A stretch of 64,000 nt of DNA from Panorpa germanica (lineage: Eukaryota > Arthropoda > Insecta > Mecoptera > Panorpidae). The stretch covers positions 24,030,001 to 24,094,000 of the forward strand of contig OY783207.1 of assembly GCA_963678705.1 (NCBI GenBank), given 5' to 3'. This document shows positions 49,501 to 63,287 of this stretch, in pieces; the stretch's first letter is position 1, and each line of letters begins with the position of its first letter. The position numbers and the translations under genes are program-made. The notes under the pieces were generated by a model. That model was not told the origin of the DNA and searched no databases. It saw nothing but the letters and a program-made list of their open reading frames with translations.

Positions 49501-50065
49501 TAGGGTTATACAATTGTAAAAAGTTCTTCAACCAAATCATTTGTGAACTTTCACATAATGGGAAATGAAAACGTTTTTTTTTGGATGCAACAAAATGGGA
49601 TACCTTATATGTCTACATGTAACAGACGATCTGTCGGAGTCGGATCGTGTTGAACATCAAAACAAGTGTACGCGGCATCTATTTCACTTCCGTTTCGAGA
49701 GCTTTCTTCATCAGTGTACGATAATTAATTATAATTTTCCGCCTTGCAGACTATAACCGAACGCTGTTGTTCTGTTGTGCGTCTATTAATCAAACGGACG
49801 GTTTATGACTGAGAATAGCCGTGATAGACGTCCACAGAAAAAGTTTGAAGTCGACAAACAACGACAACGACTTGCTGAGAAGTCTTCAGAAAAATGATGA
49901 ATATGATGACGAGACGATGAGGTTCGAGCAGGAAATGAAAACCGATGTATCATCCACAGAGAATGCTGGGGAGCTGAACAAATGTCAACAACGGGGGTAG
50001 ATGGTTTGTGGTATTGTATATTTGTTTACGCAATGAAATATTGGACGAATACTATTACATATTAA

Positions 50066-50326
50066 GGTGAAACGATACTTGACCATTTTTGACTCGTGAA
50101 ATATAGATGACGATACTATACAGCAGGTTAAATATTATCAAAAAAAACTATGTTTTTTATGTTTAAATCATTTCATGTAAGAAACTATAAACGCGAATCA
50201 AAATCTAAAGCTGCAATTAGTTAGATGAATAACGTATCTACATTTTAAGCTTTCTTCCACTGACTTTTAATGAGTTGGAACCGCAAAAATAAGCTTTGAA
50301 AATTAATATTGCTATATTTTCTAGTT
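50066..50326 (+). mobile_element. Family F copy 2, right end lost
   Basis: TTAA, then GGTGAAACGATACTTGACC. It is collinear with copy 1 to CTATATTTTCTAGTTT and then ends abruptly. Its left terminal repeat matches the right repeat of copy 1 for about 60 bp. Confidence 0.82.
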
Positions 50327-51226
50327 TCATGTACAGAGAGAAATAAATAAATATTACTGTTTTAAAAAAATAAAATTTATAGAGCGAAAGAATGAAATTT
50401 TATTTGTAAATTTAATGCGAGTATATAACAAATTTGCTTAGTCGGTTAATAAAAACAAATAACCTAGATTAATTACCACCCTCACACGACTAGCATAGTG
50501 CTAAGGGTATAAACTGCCCCTGTTGTAACAAGAGCGCATACCTCGGCATATGTTTGTCCATATATCATGTATACTCTTCTACAGCATGTTGCGAGGGCAG
50601 CTAGTGAGTAGTAGAAAGGGGTAGGGGTAGTCGCGGGAGTGGCAGAGGTGGCTTACAAGGTTCTCTGGGCGTTAAGCCCAGCTCGGAGCCAATTACTTTA
50701 ACATATACAGAGCTTATACGCACTCATATGTGAATAGGTTCAACTTGAGGTCGTATCCAGTAAAATACCATATAGTGAAAAACAGTTCGGACGGTAGTCA
50801 CTAGTCTAGCGTGTATATAAGTGTATGGGGTCAGGGTAAGGGATGGGAGTGGGTGGGAAGGGGTTGCACTGAAAGTAATTTCACGTGTTACAAACAAGAA
50901 GTTATTACAGCAATGGTCGTATAACAATCGAATATTGCTGGACATGGAGGATTAATAAATAACTACATGTGTGTGTGTGTGTTGGGGGGGGGGGGGGCAG
51001 ATCTGACATTACATAACATAGCGAAAAAAACAGTTAAGGAAATCTGCGCCTTGAACTCCTTTGAGGAGATTTATGCCACTTTCTTTATATGATTTTGTGT
51101 TTCGTTTTATTTATAATATTATTGTTTGTAATTCATATATATGGTAGTCATATTTACTTTTTTTACAATCATGTTTGCCAACTGCGTAATGCCACTGCTG
51201 ATATACCACTGCTCAATTAATAGATT
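50327..51226. other. No gene recognised
   Basis: AT-rich sequence. A (TG)8 tract runs into a run of 14 G at 50968-50997. Confidence 0.5.
50968..50997 (+). repeat. (TG)n tract followed by poly-G
   Basis: About eight TG units, then 14 consecutive G. Confidence 0.9.
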
Positions 51227-51458
51227 CCCAGTAAACAATTTGGTAAAGTGTCCATTTTGTGACGTATTACATTTCAATTATAATTCGCATCAACTTTATC
51301 GTTATTTGTATTCCGACAGGTGGAGTGGTTTCGCTATTTGTAGCCGATAAAACAAACATTTCATATGAACAACTGTGAGAAACTGAACTCTTTCATGACA
51401 AAAAAATCATGCGCATCTTCAATATGATGGCAAAGTGACTCCAAAATGTTTACTAGGT
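51227..51458 (+). mobile_element. Family E copy 2
   Basis: Ends CCCAGTAAACAATTTGG and CCAAAATGTTTACTAGG, with the family E interior (TTCATATGAACAACTG). About 232 bp, so internally shorter than copy 1. The flanking TA pair is not clear. Confidence 0.78.
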
Positions 51459-54164
51459 GGCTTACGCTTTTGGTCTGCTTTAGAAATCGGAAAGATCTTT
51501 TTCCTAATCATGCCTTTCGATAAGAACAATCGCTTTACATTTTAGACAGTTTTCAGTTTTTCCATCACGCAGACGGGCAACACATTACAAATTTATACAA
51601 GTTTTGAATCTATTTTTATATTACATTTTTACGTTTTTTCATAATAGATTTTTATTAAGAAAGTCGTGTTTTAAAAACTCTCTTCCAGAATGCAGTCTGG
51701 AACACGCTTTCTCAGATTTTTCTTGTAAAACAAAGAACGCTGTAAAACTGTACAAAAAAAAAATACTTCTTTAATTCTTCTAGAGCACAATACAGACGTA
51801 CCGAACAAATTAATATAAAACAAAACATTTATTATGCATGACCGCTAATGGATATTGATCTCAAAATTAATTAGTTCTAAAATGAAACAATGAAATATTA
51901 ACAAATGAATTCTTGATGGTAGGATCAACTCGGATTATCATGGAACACACTTATCGTGACTGTTTCATAATAATGACATAAATTGAGATAGGAATTGTGA
52001 TCAGTGTATGGTGAAAAATAGATTAAGAAAGTCGTCGGATATCATTTACACTGATTGTGATTTTAATAGGGTGTATCAATACAAACTGACTGTTTTATCT
52101 TTTGAATAAGGAATTTCAAATTTTCTTCATGAAAATACGTAAGAACAACAAGCTTATCAAAGTTTTCGATGCGATATTTTGCAGCAACCAGGAACTTCGC
52201 TAATGTTCTTAAGTGTGCTCCTAATTTCTAGATTCATATTTCATAATTACGCTACATGACCTGTGTGTTCTGTGCAAAGCATTGCTTGCAGTTTAGTAAT
52301 GTTGTAATAAGTTTCCAATTTACGACTTATGAGTTCAAACCCCTAAGGTAAGTATGTTCTCCAAAGTTTAATTAAAAGCAGTGACGTCATAATTAGGTTT
52401 CACCTGGCGGAAATATAATTTTGTTAAACTAGAAAAAATTAGTAGTGCATACGATGTTTAAAGCAATTATTTATTAGTATAACTGGCAGATAGCCAACCG
52501 ACAAAAATTTCAATTATTTTATATTAAAAATCATGTGTCAAAATATTTTATTTATAACACCGTCGCTTCGGAAATTGCACAGAATCTTCCATGACGCGCT
52601 GGACCAATGCGAGCCGTAAATCGAGTATCTCCGTTCCCAGGCCGAACATTAATAATAAATTTTCTAATATATCAACTTGACCAAATTTAATTTACTGTAT
52701 TTTCCCTTTTTTTTTCTTTTTGTTTTGATATATCGTAAAGCCTGATTTTCGTGTTAAAGCTTTAAAAAACATGTAAATTTTTAAATATTTTAAACTAATA
52801 TTTTTATATGTAAAGGATTAAATATTAAATACACATGAACGGTGCTTTTTTTACTAAAACCATGTAATATGGTGTGGCAACAAACGAAATTATTTATATA
52901 TGAATAAATACAACCAGATGAAAAATGTATAAACCATTTCAACATATATTATTTTTATTAACGTTTCTTTATTGGCTGCATTTTCAATATATCCTCTGGA
53001 GCATTTCAGCTCAGTTCAGTTGCCTTGAAGCCAATTTCCTGATTTTGGTTTATTAGCTCCTACAGTAGCGCTCCTTAAGAAAATCGATTTTCTACCGGAC
53101 ATGAGAAAACGTCTGATATATCTTGAATATCCTTATCAGATGAACGTTATCAGCAGGATGGCGAAGGAGGGGGAAGGCGGAAGAGTTACCTGGGTGGAGC
53201 ATCAGTAGTTCAATGAGGCAGACATTAAGCTGGTGCACTGGGAATAAGAGTTATGAAAAATCTATTCAGCAAACTGTAGTATTTTACATATATCCAACAA
53301 AATTAAAATCATTAGAATATAATTTATAGTTTTCTCCCGATAGAATTTCAAAGACATATCTACGTCAAAAACCATTTACAGGATGAAAACCACAGAAAAT
53401 AAAATGTCAAACTGTCACTGAAATTTGCAATAAACTTTTATATATGTTTCTTTTTTTATTTTTAAGTTGTATATAGCTTTATTCATGACTATGACTATTT
53501 TATGGCATGTACTTCAATAACTTGCCGCTTGGTTGAAACGAGCAAGCATATAAATCCGCGATTTAAACGAAGGAATATTACAGCTCAACTTTTACTACCC
53601 GTAGGTAAGTTCTTTCTAAGGTACTTCATGTATTTATTCAAGTGCATTACGGCGGATTAACCTCATATCTAGCCATTAGCAGTCGGTAAAGTTTAAGAAT
53701 ATTTTATTCAAATATATGTTTTAAATTAACGTACAATTACAAAGTTTATAAAGTTACTTTTTATTTGAAAATTGTCGTGCTTTTTTGTTTCACTTAAACC
53801 TCACCTTCCCCCTACCTCACCGTATTATAAACCATGGTTTTAAACACATGTCAGCTATCGCGTCGCACTAGTTCACTTCTAACACATGACATAAATGATC
53901 AGGCTGGCGATTTCTAATCTAACTTTTAATAAAAGTATTAATGGCGGAATACAAAACATATTTTCAACATCGACCACATTCTGTAAATCGTACATCATTA
54001 TATTTAAACCTCAGCTTTACATTATAATTAAATAAGCTTGAAATACGTAAGATTTTTTTAGTTAGGTAGATATCTAGCTAAGCAGATTTAACATAATTCT
54101 TTTTTAAGAAGAGATTTACAAAAAGACATTTAATTAAATTTCTATATTCGATTTTCTTAAAGTA
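51459..54164. other. No gene recognised
   Basis: AT-rich sequence with no repeat partners and only short open frames. Confidence 0.5.
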
Positions 54165-54588
54165 TCCTATATTATAATGCTCCAAGTGTATATTTATATG
54201 TTTACGCGATTCGTATGGATTCGCTCGAAAACGGCTACGCGCACTTCTTTAAAATCGTTTATATGGAAAAAAAAAAATCTAAGACTTCTGGTGTCCTCGA
54301 ATTTTCCCCTGAATTTCCTGGAAACCCGTAGTTTTGGAAAAACTAAAAAAAATTATTTACTTTTTGCTTTTTAACTTTTAATTCATAAAAGATAGAAAGT
54401 TGAAATTTTGATCCAATAAAAACAAAAATTTTAATTCAGTTTATATGAAAAATTATTTATTGTTATATGTAAAATTAATATAGAACGAGTAAAATACTTC
54501 AATTTGGAAAAAATGGAATTAAAATTTGAAATGAAATTCAATTCACACACAAAATACAGTCGTCGCTTGCGACGGGGGTAACCTCTGG
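54165..54588 (+). mobile_element. Family G copy 3, Helitron-like
   Basis: TCCTATATTATAATGCTCC follows an A. The body shares TTCCTGGAAACCCGTA with the copies at 34-35 kb. The end is the hairpin CGTCGCTTGCGACG (54561-54574), then GGGGTAACCTCTGG, with T next. The ends fit TC...CTRR in an A/T target. Confidence 0.66.
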
Positions 54589-55030
54589 TTAAATTATATT
54601 TTAATAAAATCACTGTAACCAATTTTATTTAGCAGTGTTTTAAAATAGAATAAAAGTTCTCTAAAAGTAATTTAGGTGTGCAAAGAGGTCTCTTTAATTA
54701 AGTCGAGACGTCTACGGAAGTGAATTTACGAGAGAATCCCAGCTAGGAGCAACACCATCGTGAAAACGGACCGCGTGGACTGAGGACACTGCGACAGAAA
54801 ATCAAGTGATAACATGAGGAGGCAATATATTTCATTTAAAGGATTAACCTTAAAGGAAGCATGTGGTCGAATCGTCCTGCTGTGGACGACTAAAAGACCC
54901 TTCTAAAATGTCACCGTTATAATATTTACAACGTCCGTTAAATCTGGAATTCCGATTGTGAAAGTGAAGAAATGTAAATTCGTGATAACATGTCGAACCA
55001 ATGGCTTACCGAGTGGCTTATTTCTAGGAT
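54589..55030. other. No gene recognised
   Basis: Unique AT-rich sequence between two repeats. Confidence 0.5.
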
Positions 55031-55588
55031 GTCCTATGTCCTATTTCTATAAAAGTGTACTATATATTGATAAAGTTGGTTACTAGAACCTCAAGTGTCC
55101 AATTATTTTTTAATAACTCCTTATATTTAAGGAGATATTAACAATTAAAAAAGTCATTTTTTCTCTTTGATTATTAAAGGGATTCAACGTTGTAACTCTT
55201 CAACTGTTGCAAGTTTACAGGTTACCAACCTTACAGCTCATATATCTCTGCTATATGTATTTATATATCAAAATATCAAATATTATTTACAGCTATTTCA
55301 AGAAACAATAAAATTTCAATATTATGTCCGCCGTAACAGGGTTAAATAAAATAAAAACTTATTATTCTTTGACTTGACTTGATTATTTGACTACCAACAG
55401 CTACAAAACCTGCAACTGACTCAACAAATAACTCACGGTAAAATGCATTTCACGTCATACAAATATGGCCGACTATTTCTAGCGCTAAAACTACAATTCC
55501 AACTTTTAATTGCTATATCTCCGTCAATATTTAGATATTTAATAAAATAGACACGCCAATACACATTTATTAACATCAATTTCATTTT
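55031..55588 (+). mobile_element. Family B copy 5, both outer ends lost
   Basis: Begins GTCCTATGTCCTATTTC and stops after TTAACATCAATTTCA. The body is collinear with the other four copies and in the same orientation. Confidence 0.8.
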
Positions 55589-57987
55589 CATTGTCTTCCA
55601 GCCTACCTGAAATTACCTATTTATAGCTAACACGCGAAAAAGAAGCCTATGTTGGAATGGAATGTATAATTCGAAAGCGTGGACGACAAGGCTCAAGAAA
55701 TATATATTTCATTATTTACCCAAGGGACCCAATTTGCGTTCTTGCCTTGCATACATAGCTCACAAAACAGATCTAGAACTTTTGAAAACGACAAGACAGT
55801 ATAAATCACTAAACTTTCCAATATTTTCTTTATTTACAATCAGGCGGAATGGGTCCAAAGTTTTACTTTGGTTCTACTATTCCTCCTTTTATATTAATAC
55901 ACATATTCCTTCCGTAACGGACGCATAAATCACCGGACTTCTTCTTATAAAAAGATGGACGGTCATCGGGTACAAATTTTGAACGTACCGACAGTTAAAT
56001 CAAATAACTTCCGGTCTGGAAAGCACTGTTGATTATTTTCTCTATTTTTCTATTTCCAGACTACTTGGATTTCAATTACCGACATAAATTCTTCATACTT
56101 CACTAGCACAATATGGATCCTCATTCCGGAAACAGTTTTGTCATTATAAAACATACTGAATGGATAGAAGATGAGACGTGGAGTGTGGGGAGGGAACGGA
56201 GGGTGGTATATGTAAAATAACATCTCTGATACTGCAGCTAGGTATTCCAGCAATGTCTGGAATCAGCTAATAAATTATTGATTTGGAAAAGTCTGTTTTA
56301 CGAGAATGTATCCTGGATTTTAAAATGTTTCAAGCAAATATATAAAATTCTTTGTATCATTTATCAATATCTAATGCACAATTGTAAGAAGCAGGTCAAA
56401 GTAGAACAAATAAGTTATATCGAACGAAGCGAATCCCGTACATACATCTTTCTACTGACTTTATTATCATAAAGTTAGCCAACAATAGAAATCGTACGTG
56501 GAGTTGTTATGGAAATGTTTCAGCATTTCTAGTTGTTTTAGAAACTATTTGGCGATTTTAAGTGATCATCAATATCGATTAACCCACATCTTCACGGAAT
56601 CTGTCCCATATCCAAAATTTACATTTTATTTTTAATGTTTTTGCTATTTGGCACTACATTATTGCGCCTTAACTCATTTATTTACATGTCATTGTGCTTA
56701 ATTCAATTTTAATTCTTATTAAATCTAAACATTCTCACTCCTTCCAAAAGAAAGAAAAAATTATAAATTTATCCTTATAAAAATAAAAACAAAGCCGAAA
56801 GGCATACACAATTAATATATAAATAAATAAATAAAAACAAAACTGCTACTGTTATTGCTTCGCTCCTCCTGCTACTCTCACTCTCCTGTTTCTACTCTAC
56901 CATTACTTCTCTTTCCTCGTTCCTTTTCTCTATCTTAGCCATCCACCTCTTCCCTTCACTGCCTCCCTTTAATAACTCTCCAATATTCTTTTCGCTTATT
57001 AGCTTTTCTCACATGAAAACTTAAAGTGCTCCAATGTTTCAGTACCTATTTCCTTTCTTCTCGTTTACTAATCTAAATCTGACAATCCTTCTCATGTTTT
57101 TTGTGTCTTTTTCTCATAAGTATTGTGGTATCTCTCTCTCTCAAATCCTTTTATATCTTTTTTTGTAATTGCTCTTCTTAATTTTTTCCATTCTTTCCTG
57201 TTGTTGTATCTTCCTGTATCTTCTCCTTAACTCCTCTTCTACACTTTATTTTAACCGAAATTTATATTCAGTCGATGCAAAAGTTCTGCTATTAAAACGC
57301 ATTTTATTCTGGTAATAGTTCCAATGGTTCCATGCTACCTAGTCGATGCTTACGTTAATACAAGCTCAATATTTTATTTCATATTCAAAGCATAATTTAA
57401 ATTATAATTTGAAAATAGTTCTGAACGAGTGAGTGCGCAGTGCTTACGGCGAATGATTTGTTTGATCTCAAAGAGTTAGAACCGGTCAATAGTGGAACTT
57501 CAAACAATATGAAACTAGATGTAGTTTGCAACCCAGCACCCTGTTAACACCCCGTCCCCACTCATCCTCTCGTCTGTTGCTACACCTGTCGTTGGTAACA
57601 TGGTCATCCCGGTAAGCCCGGTGAGTACGGTGAGCAGATGAACACGGGTCCAGACAATGCTCGTATATTTCAGTTAATTATAACGATAATTGCGTTTGAG
57701 GTTAATCAGAAGGTTTGAACTAATTGTGAATTCGTGTTACAACGATTGTCGAGGCACCAACTTCAGTTTTAATCATGGGCGTCCGGAAAGGTTAGAACAA
57801 TCTGAATTACAGCGAAGTTAAGAAACGAAAATGATCGCAATGTTTAGACCATGGAACGAAGAAAGGGGAAGTAAGAATTGAGGAAAAAAGGACAGGAAAA
57901 TATGTAGGATGTGAGGGAAGAGTGGATTAGGCATAGAGGAGATATTGTAAGGATAGAGTGAAAGAAAGGAATGGATGGCGAAAGTAA
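55589..57987. other. No gene recognised; contains a pyrimidine-rich block
   Basis: The plus strand is strongly C/T-rich at about 56850-57245. The other parts are ordinary AT-rich sequence with short open frames (for example 88 codons at 55662) of no known family. Confidence 0.5.
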
Positions 57988-58285
57988 CCCAGTAAACATT
58001 TTGGAGTAAATTCTATTTCATTTCTATTACTTTTCATGAGTTTTTTGTCATGAACGCGTTTGTTTTCTATTCAGCCGTTCATAGGGAATATCTCTTTTAT
58101 GAGCTACAGACGGCGCAACGACTGCTCACTGTTGAATAAAAGCGACTCCTGTGACAGGTAGGTAGGTAGTCAATTTGAACTAAAATTTATTTTCTATGTG
58201 TTGCTCTCAACTTGTAAAACGTTAGAATTGAAAAATGTACGAGTGACTAGAACTTTACCTAGCCATTCTATTTCACCAAATTTTA
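57988..58285 (-). mobile_element. Family E copy 3, right end lost
   Basis: CCCAGTAAACATTTTGGAGT, continuing in reverse orientation to copy 1. The last matching bases are TATTTCACCAAATTTT, after which the terminal repeat is gone. Confidence 0.75.
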
Positions 58286-58364
58286 GAAAGAAAGAGGACA
58301 AATGAGAGCAAGATAGTTTCTAATTTTAATTTAGATTAAGCTTTAATGACATATAAAGAAGATT

Positions 58365-58487
58365 CTCAGTAAACATTTTGGAGTCACTTGGCCATCATAT
58401 TGAAGATACCTATGCTTTTTTTGTCATGAAAGAGTTCAGTTTCTCACGAAACGTCACAAAGTCACACTTTACCAAATTGCTTACTGC
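58365..58487 (-). mobile_element. Family E copy 4, internally deleted
   Basis: About 123 bp with ends CTCAGTAAACATTTTGG and ACCAAATTGCTTACTG. It lies 80 bp from copy 3 in the same orientation. Confidence 0.72.
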
Positions 58488-59654
58488 GAAGATTACATTC
58501 TAGCTACAAATTCCGTAATTCTCAAGTACAAACGTGTACTAACGTGATAATATTATTTGTCACAAACTTCAAGCCCTCCTGTCCCTCTAGAAAATCTAAT
58601 GCGGACATCAATGCGTTCAGGTGTTTCACAAGTAGACAGTCCACCTATCTCCACTATTGACAATGGGTCCATTTCGAACAGGACGTGGACATTGTTCATC
58701 CGCAGGGCGGACGTAACTTTGTTTGAACTCGACGAGTGATGACCGACATGACAGGCGTCCCAGACCACATAGAGCTTGCAGCTTTATTTCACGCTCGACT
58801 CCATCCCCGTGTGTAGCGCTTTCATTCTTTGTTTTATTGTCGTTTGATCGTTTCAACGTTCCTATCGTTAATTCAATATTTGTTTACATGTACGAGTAAC
58901 TTCGCTTATCACACACACACGTGTGTATATTTTAATTGCTTTACGACGAATTTACAGCAATTAAAAGTACTCATCACCCTGAAATGTGCGCTATCTAATA
59001 ACAGGTAATGTCGTAATGTTATACACCATTTAAACGTTAAAATTTAATGTTCATCATTTCGTCTTATTGTCTTTGTATCTTTCAACGTTAAAAGAACACA
59101 AAATCAACGTTTCGTGTTTACTGGTACTTTTATATAAATATCACAGGATCCGCTCCGGCTATGCAGCTCGATCCATTAAACTAGTTCAATTCGTAAAAAC
59201 TTGTTTGTTTATAAAATTCAAATTAAAACAACGCTGTTTTGGTACTGTAACAAATAAACAAACTTTCAATGTAGGAGTTGCACATTTTTCAGCATTTTAT
59301 TTCGTTTTTCAAAGCGCTACATGAACATAAACATGTGCACTCAATCTGTCTGCATAGAACCAGCCTTCCTCCCCTTCACCTTCACCATCATACACAAAGA
59401 GGGGTTACATTATTCATTGCAGTTGCAGCCGAGCCCTGAAGACATTGACATGGAGGTTTTGTTCCATTGTGTTATGCGAGTATACGTCCTAGCCTTTGGG
59501 TTGACTGTGTTGGATTAAATAGGTAAATATTTCTTTATAATTTAATTTAAACAAACATTTACGCGCCGTCCGAATCCTCTGAAAATACATTTATCTCACG
59601 GTGAATGTAGTTGCGCATATTAAGGTTAATCTACAATACCAAGAGTTACTTTAA
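58488..59654. other. No firm gene; a GC-richer open stretch at 58553-58790
   Basis: Around 58553-58790 the base composition is richer in G+C and overlapping frames stay open on both strands. The 71-codon minus-strand frame beginning MVWDACHVGHH is unrecognised. Confidence 0.4.
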
Positions 59655-60337
59655 ACGTAAGGTTTCAACTTTTTCTTAAATTTATTTATAATAATGTGCA
59701 ACATATTAAGTTTATTGTATAAAGATTTGAAGTCGATTGGAGTAAAACTGTCGGAGATATAGAGTTTTAAGTCTTCACCTCTCTGGTATTACTTTGAAAC
59801 TTTTAAATGTGGTTTCTCACACATAGCTTTTTCAGAGTCGGTGCCCTCTCTAGCTCAAAATCTACTGGACCGATTCTTTTGAAATGTTGCACACTTTTTC
59901 TTTACATAATACCGAGGTAACGCTGTCGAGTTTTTTTTAATTTTTTTAATTTTAACGTATTTTAAAATAACAAAGTTTCTGATTTTTTTTTATGAAAAAT
60001 CGGTATTTTGATTTTTAAGTGCTGTAAAAAAATTGAAAAATCAATAAAAAAAGAAAAACTCGACAACGTTACCTGCAGAAACTTATCAACTAATGAAATC
60101 ATTTTGTTTTTAGATTTCTGAAAATCCAGTGATGAGTTATGAGTGGCACCGCAATGTTACTTTTCTTTTGTGATGTCAGCGGAGATTCGCTGTCAATGCC
60201 TCATTTCTTGATATTTATTTATGAAAATTTAACAAAGTATTCTTCAAATGTCATTTTATCATGTAGTAATTATAGAAATAATTATATATTAACTGTATAA
60301 TATGCTTCTTTTTTATCGTTTTGACCTTACCCCCCCC
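59655..60337 (-). mobile_element. Family A copy 7, full length, TTAA on both sides
   Basis: 683 bp. Left flank TTAA (59651-59654), then ACGTAAGGTTTCAAC; right end GTTTTGACCTTACCCCCCCC, then TTAA (60338-60341). The internal inverted repeat is GGTAACGCTGTCGAG at about 59918-59932 and CTCGACAACGTTACC at about 60059-60073. It is the best size reference for the family. Confidence 0.86.
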
Positions 60338-60341
60338 TTAA

Positions 60342-62610
60342 ATAATGTATGAGTAAGATTCACGTTTCTTGTTTAGCGGGGTAGTGTTATATTTCAGCCT
60401 TAAGTCAAATCATCGCATCGCTGTTCAGCTGAACATCTTTAACAAAATATTTTCGTATTTTATTTACTTTTATAACTGTCCAATATGTAACACAAGAAGG
60501 TGGAAGGGCGGATTCAACAAGGGAAAGCAAAACAACGAATACGAAACAAAGCACATTCTCCTAGAAGCAACGCTGCAAAGACATATCCCATAGCATATGG
60601 CACATAGCACATAGCAAGGACCTGATGCATCATCGCTTTATACATCATCATCCATTAATATCCTTGAGTTGTATTGTATTTTCATTTAAGCTCTCAATAA
60701 TATGAAATATGAAACAAACAGAACTTTGTTTTATTTGCCGTGATGTTTGAACATGTGAAACTTTATAACCTGTAATTATTTAACGAGAGAGCTTTTCGTT
60801 ATTTCGTTCCTGGTGATACAGCAAGCTACAGTACTGGAAACTTTATTGTTGATTGTTATAAATAATCTGTTCGGATTACTCAGAAGTACAAAAACGTTTC
60901 AATTTAAATCATTACATTGATGTAGTGCTACAGTAAATGAAAGCTCTTAGTAGTAGAGATAATCTGAAAAGCTTTCGTTTAAGTTCGTCTTGTGTATTCA
61001 GTTAGTAAATGAATGTAGGTAGCGGAAGGAAAAAATAAAATAAATAAATAAAAGGTAGAGGTACAACACGTAGACGTTTAGAATTCTGAGGAAAATGTCA
61101 TCACCATCAGACAATTATTAAGAAAAAGGTGGGACGATGTTAAGGTAGTTGTCGCTGTTCATAAACGCATTCAATATTCATATTTAATATAAATATCTCG
61201 CCTTTATTTTTTGATTAATGTTAGTTTTAAGAATTCTTTTGTTAAACATTTATATTTTATTGTATTTGTTTTTATACTCAGATACAACGATCCTTTTGAG
61301 TGGTACCGAACCTTGCTCAAGCAAACTGCCTTTGTGTCACGACCACATTTCTACTAGGCATCGACACTACGTTTATGTTCGTATTTCATCATTATTAACT
61401 GAGCCATCAAGAGTCAGCTCGCTTTAACCTTTGGTGCATAAACAAAAGTAATATTAATTTAAAATATTATAAAATAACTAAAACCGAGAGTTACATCAAC
61501 ATAGTGTCGAAACTAGTATTTTAATCAGTTAAAATATTTAATCAATCCATGTAATCCAATAGTGTAATTGTAAAATAAATGTATTCTGGAAAGTTCTTTT
61601 GTTTCGCTGCTTCTTCTGATATAAATAAAAAATTGTTATTAATAAATTAATAACAAAAAGGTCCTTCATAAATGAATTGTGCTATTGAAGCACAAGCTAT
61701 TGAAAGGAACTGAGCGCCCCCGAGCCGCTCGAGAACTTAGATACCGCCACAAATGGACAGATCACAAATACGCTCTAGCTAGCTTATAGATCTAGAAAAG
61801 GTCCAAACTCCCCAACCAGTCGCTCTCTACAATGAATGTCGACTTATGCGAATTTTCAGTAATGAATCAGAAATGTTTGAAAACGAGAAGTCGATGCACC
61901 CTGTATGCTAACTTATCCAATTCTAACTCTATAAAACCTTACTATTTCTCAAGAAAGCAAACTTTAGCCACTAATTTATGCATATGAAGTTCTGATTTAA
62001 TACTTTAAGCTGTATAGATAATATTTTTCAAAAGACGCGTAGTGCATACAAGTTGTTAGAAAGTTTACAAAGTTGAGGCTTCTCCGTGTTTAATAAAATA
62101 AACTTGTTGGGTTGGTATTCCGGTACCTGTGTCTGACATGAAGGTAACTTTCCACACCATACATTTTTATATTATACTTCCTGTTATAACTTTTACCTCT
62201 TAAAAATGTTTTAGAAGTTCAACAATTCCGCTCTAGTTCACATTATAACCTAAATATTATTTTATTTTCTTTATTTTCTTTTATAAAATGATATTTTCGT
62301 TTCGTATTTTAAAGTTGGTATTCCTTTTCATCTACAAAGTTACTTTATGAGCATAAAGCAATTAATTGCATTCACTATTTCTATGTGAAATTTATACGGG
62401 GATCAAATTACTCTTTCTTGTGTTATAAAGAATTTGCTATTCAATGTCTGCCGTGGCTTTTACATTTTATGTAAGATAGTTGAATAAAAATTGAAAAGAA
62501 ATATACCTTCATTAAAAACTAACAGATATTTTACTAACATTATTTCTTTCTCTTTTTGTTTTTAAGGATGTTTCAACTACTCCTTTAATGTTGACAAGGA
62601 TCATCCATAA
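60342..62610. other. No gene recognised
   Basis: AT-rich sequence, short open frames only and no repeat partner seen. Confidence 0.5.
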
Positions 62611-63287
62611 TTAAATTTTTTTAAATTTATTAATATTATTGTACAACATATTAAGTTTATTGTGTAAAAATTTGAAGTCGATTGGAGTAAAACTGTCGGA
62701 GATATAGAGTTTTAAGTCTTCACCTCTCTGGTCTGCTTTCGTGTTACTTTGAAACTCTTAAATGCGGTTTCTCACACATAGCTTTTTCAGAGTCGGTGCC
62801 CTCTCTAGCTCAAAATCTATTAGACCGATTCTTTTGAAATTTTGCACACTCTTTCCTTACATAAATGCCGAGGTAACGCTGTCGAGTTATTTTTAATTTT
62901 TTAATTTTAACGTATTTTAAAATAACAAAGTTTTTGATTTTTTTCATGAAAAATCGATATTTTGACTTTTAAGTGCTGTAAAAAAATTGAAAAATCAATA
63001 AAAAAAAGAAAAACTTGACAGTGTTACCCGCAGAAACTTATCAACTAATGAAATCATTTTGGTTTTTCGATTTCAGAAAATCAAGTGATGAGATATGAGG
63101 GGACGTCTGCGGAGATTCGCTGTCAATGCCTCATTTCTTGATATTTATTTATGAAAATTTCACAAAGTATTCTTCTAATGTCATTTTATTATGTAGTAAT
63201 TATAGAAATAATTATATATTAGCTGTGTCGTCAAAAAACATTATCGAAAATATGCTTCTTTTTTATCGTGTTGACCTTATCCCCCCC
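62611..63287 (-). mobile_element. Family A copy 8, left end eroded
   Basis: Starts in the AAATTTATTAATATTATTG region, then has all the family blocks (GGTAACGCTGTCGAG, CTTGACAGTGTTACC). It ends GTGTTGACCTTATCCCCCCC, followed by TAAAC instead of TTAA. Confidence 0.8.

Larger units (their letters stand above)
47390..50065. other. Upstream of F-spondin coding exon 1: no gene recognised
   Basis: Probably first intron or 5' flank of F-spondin. It holds a CA microsatellite (47989-48004) and an AGCT-rich stretch (49020-49500). No coding exon is seen. Confidence 0.5.
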
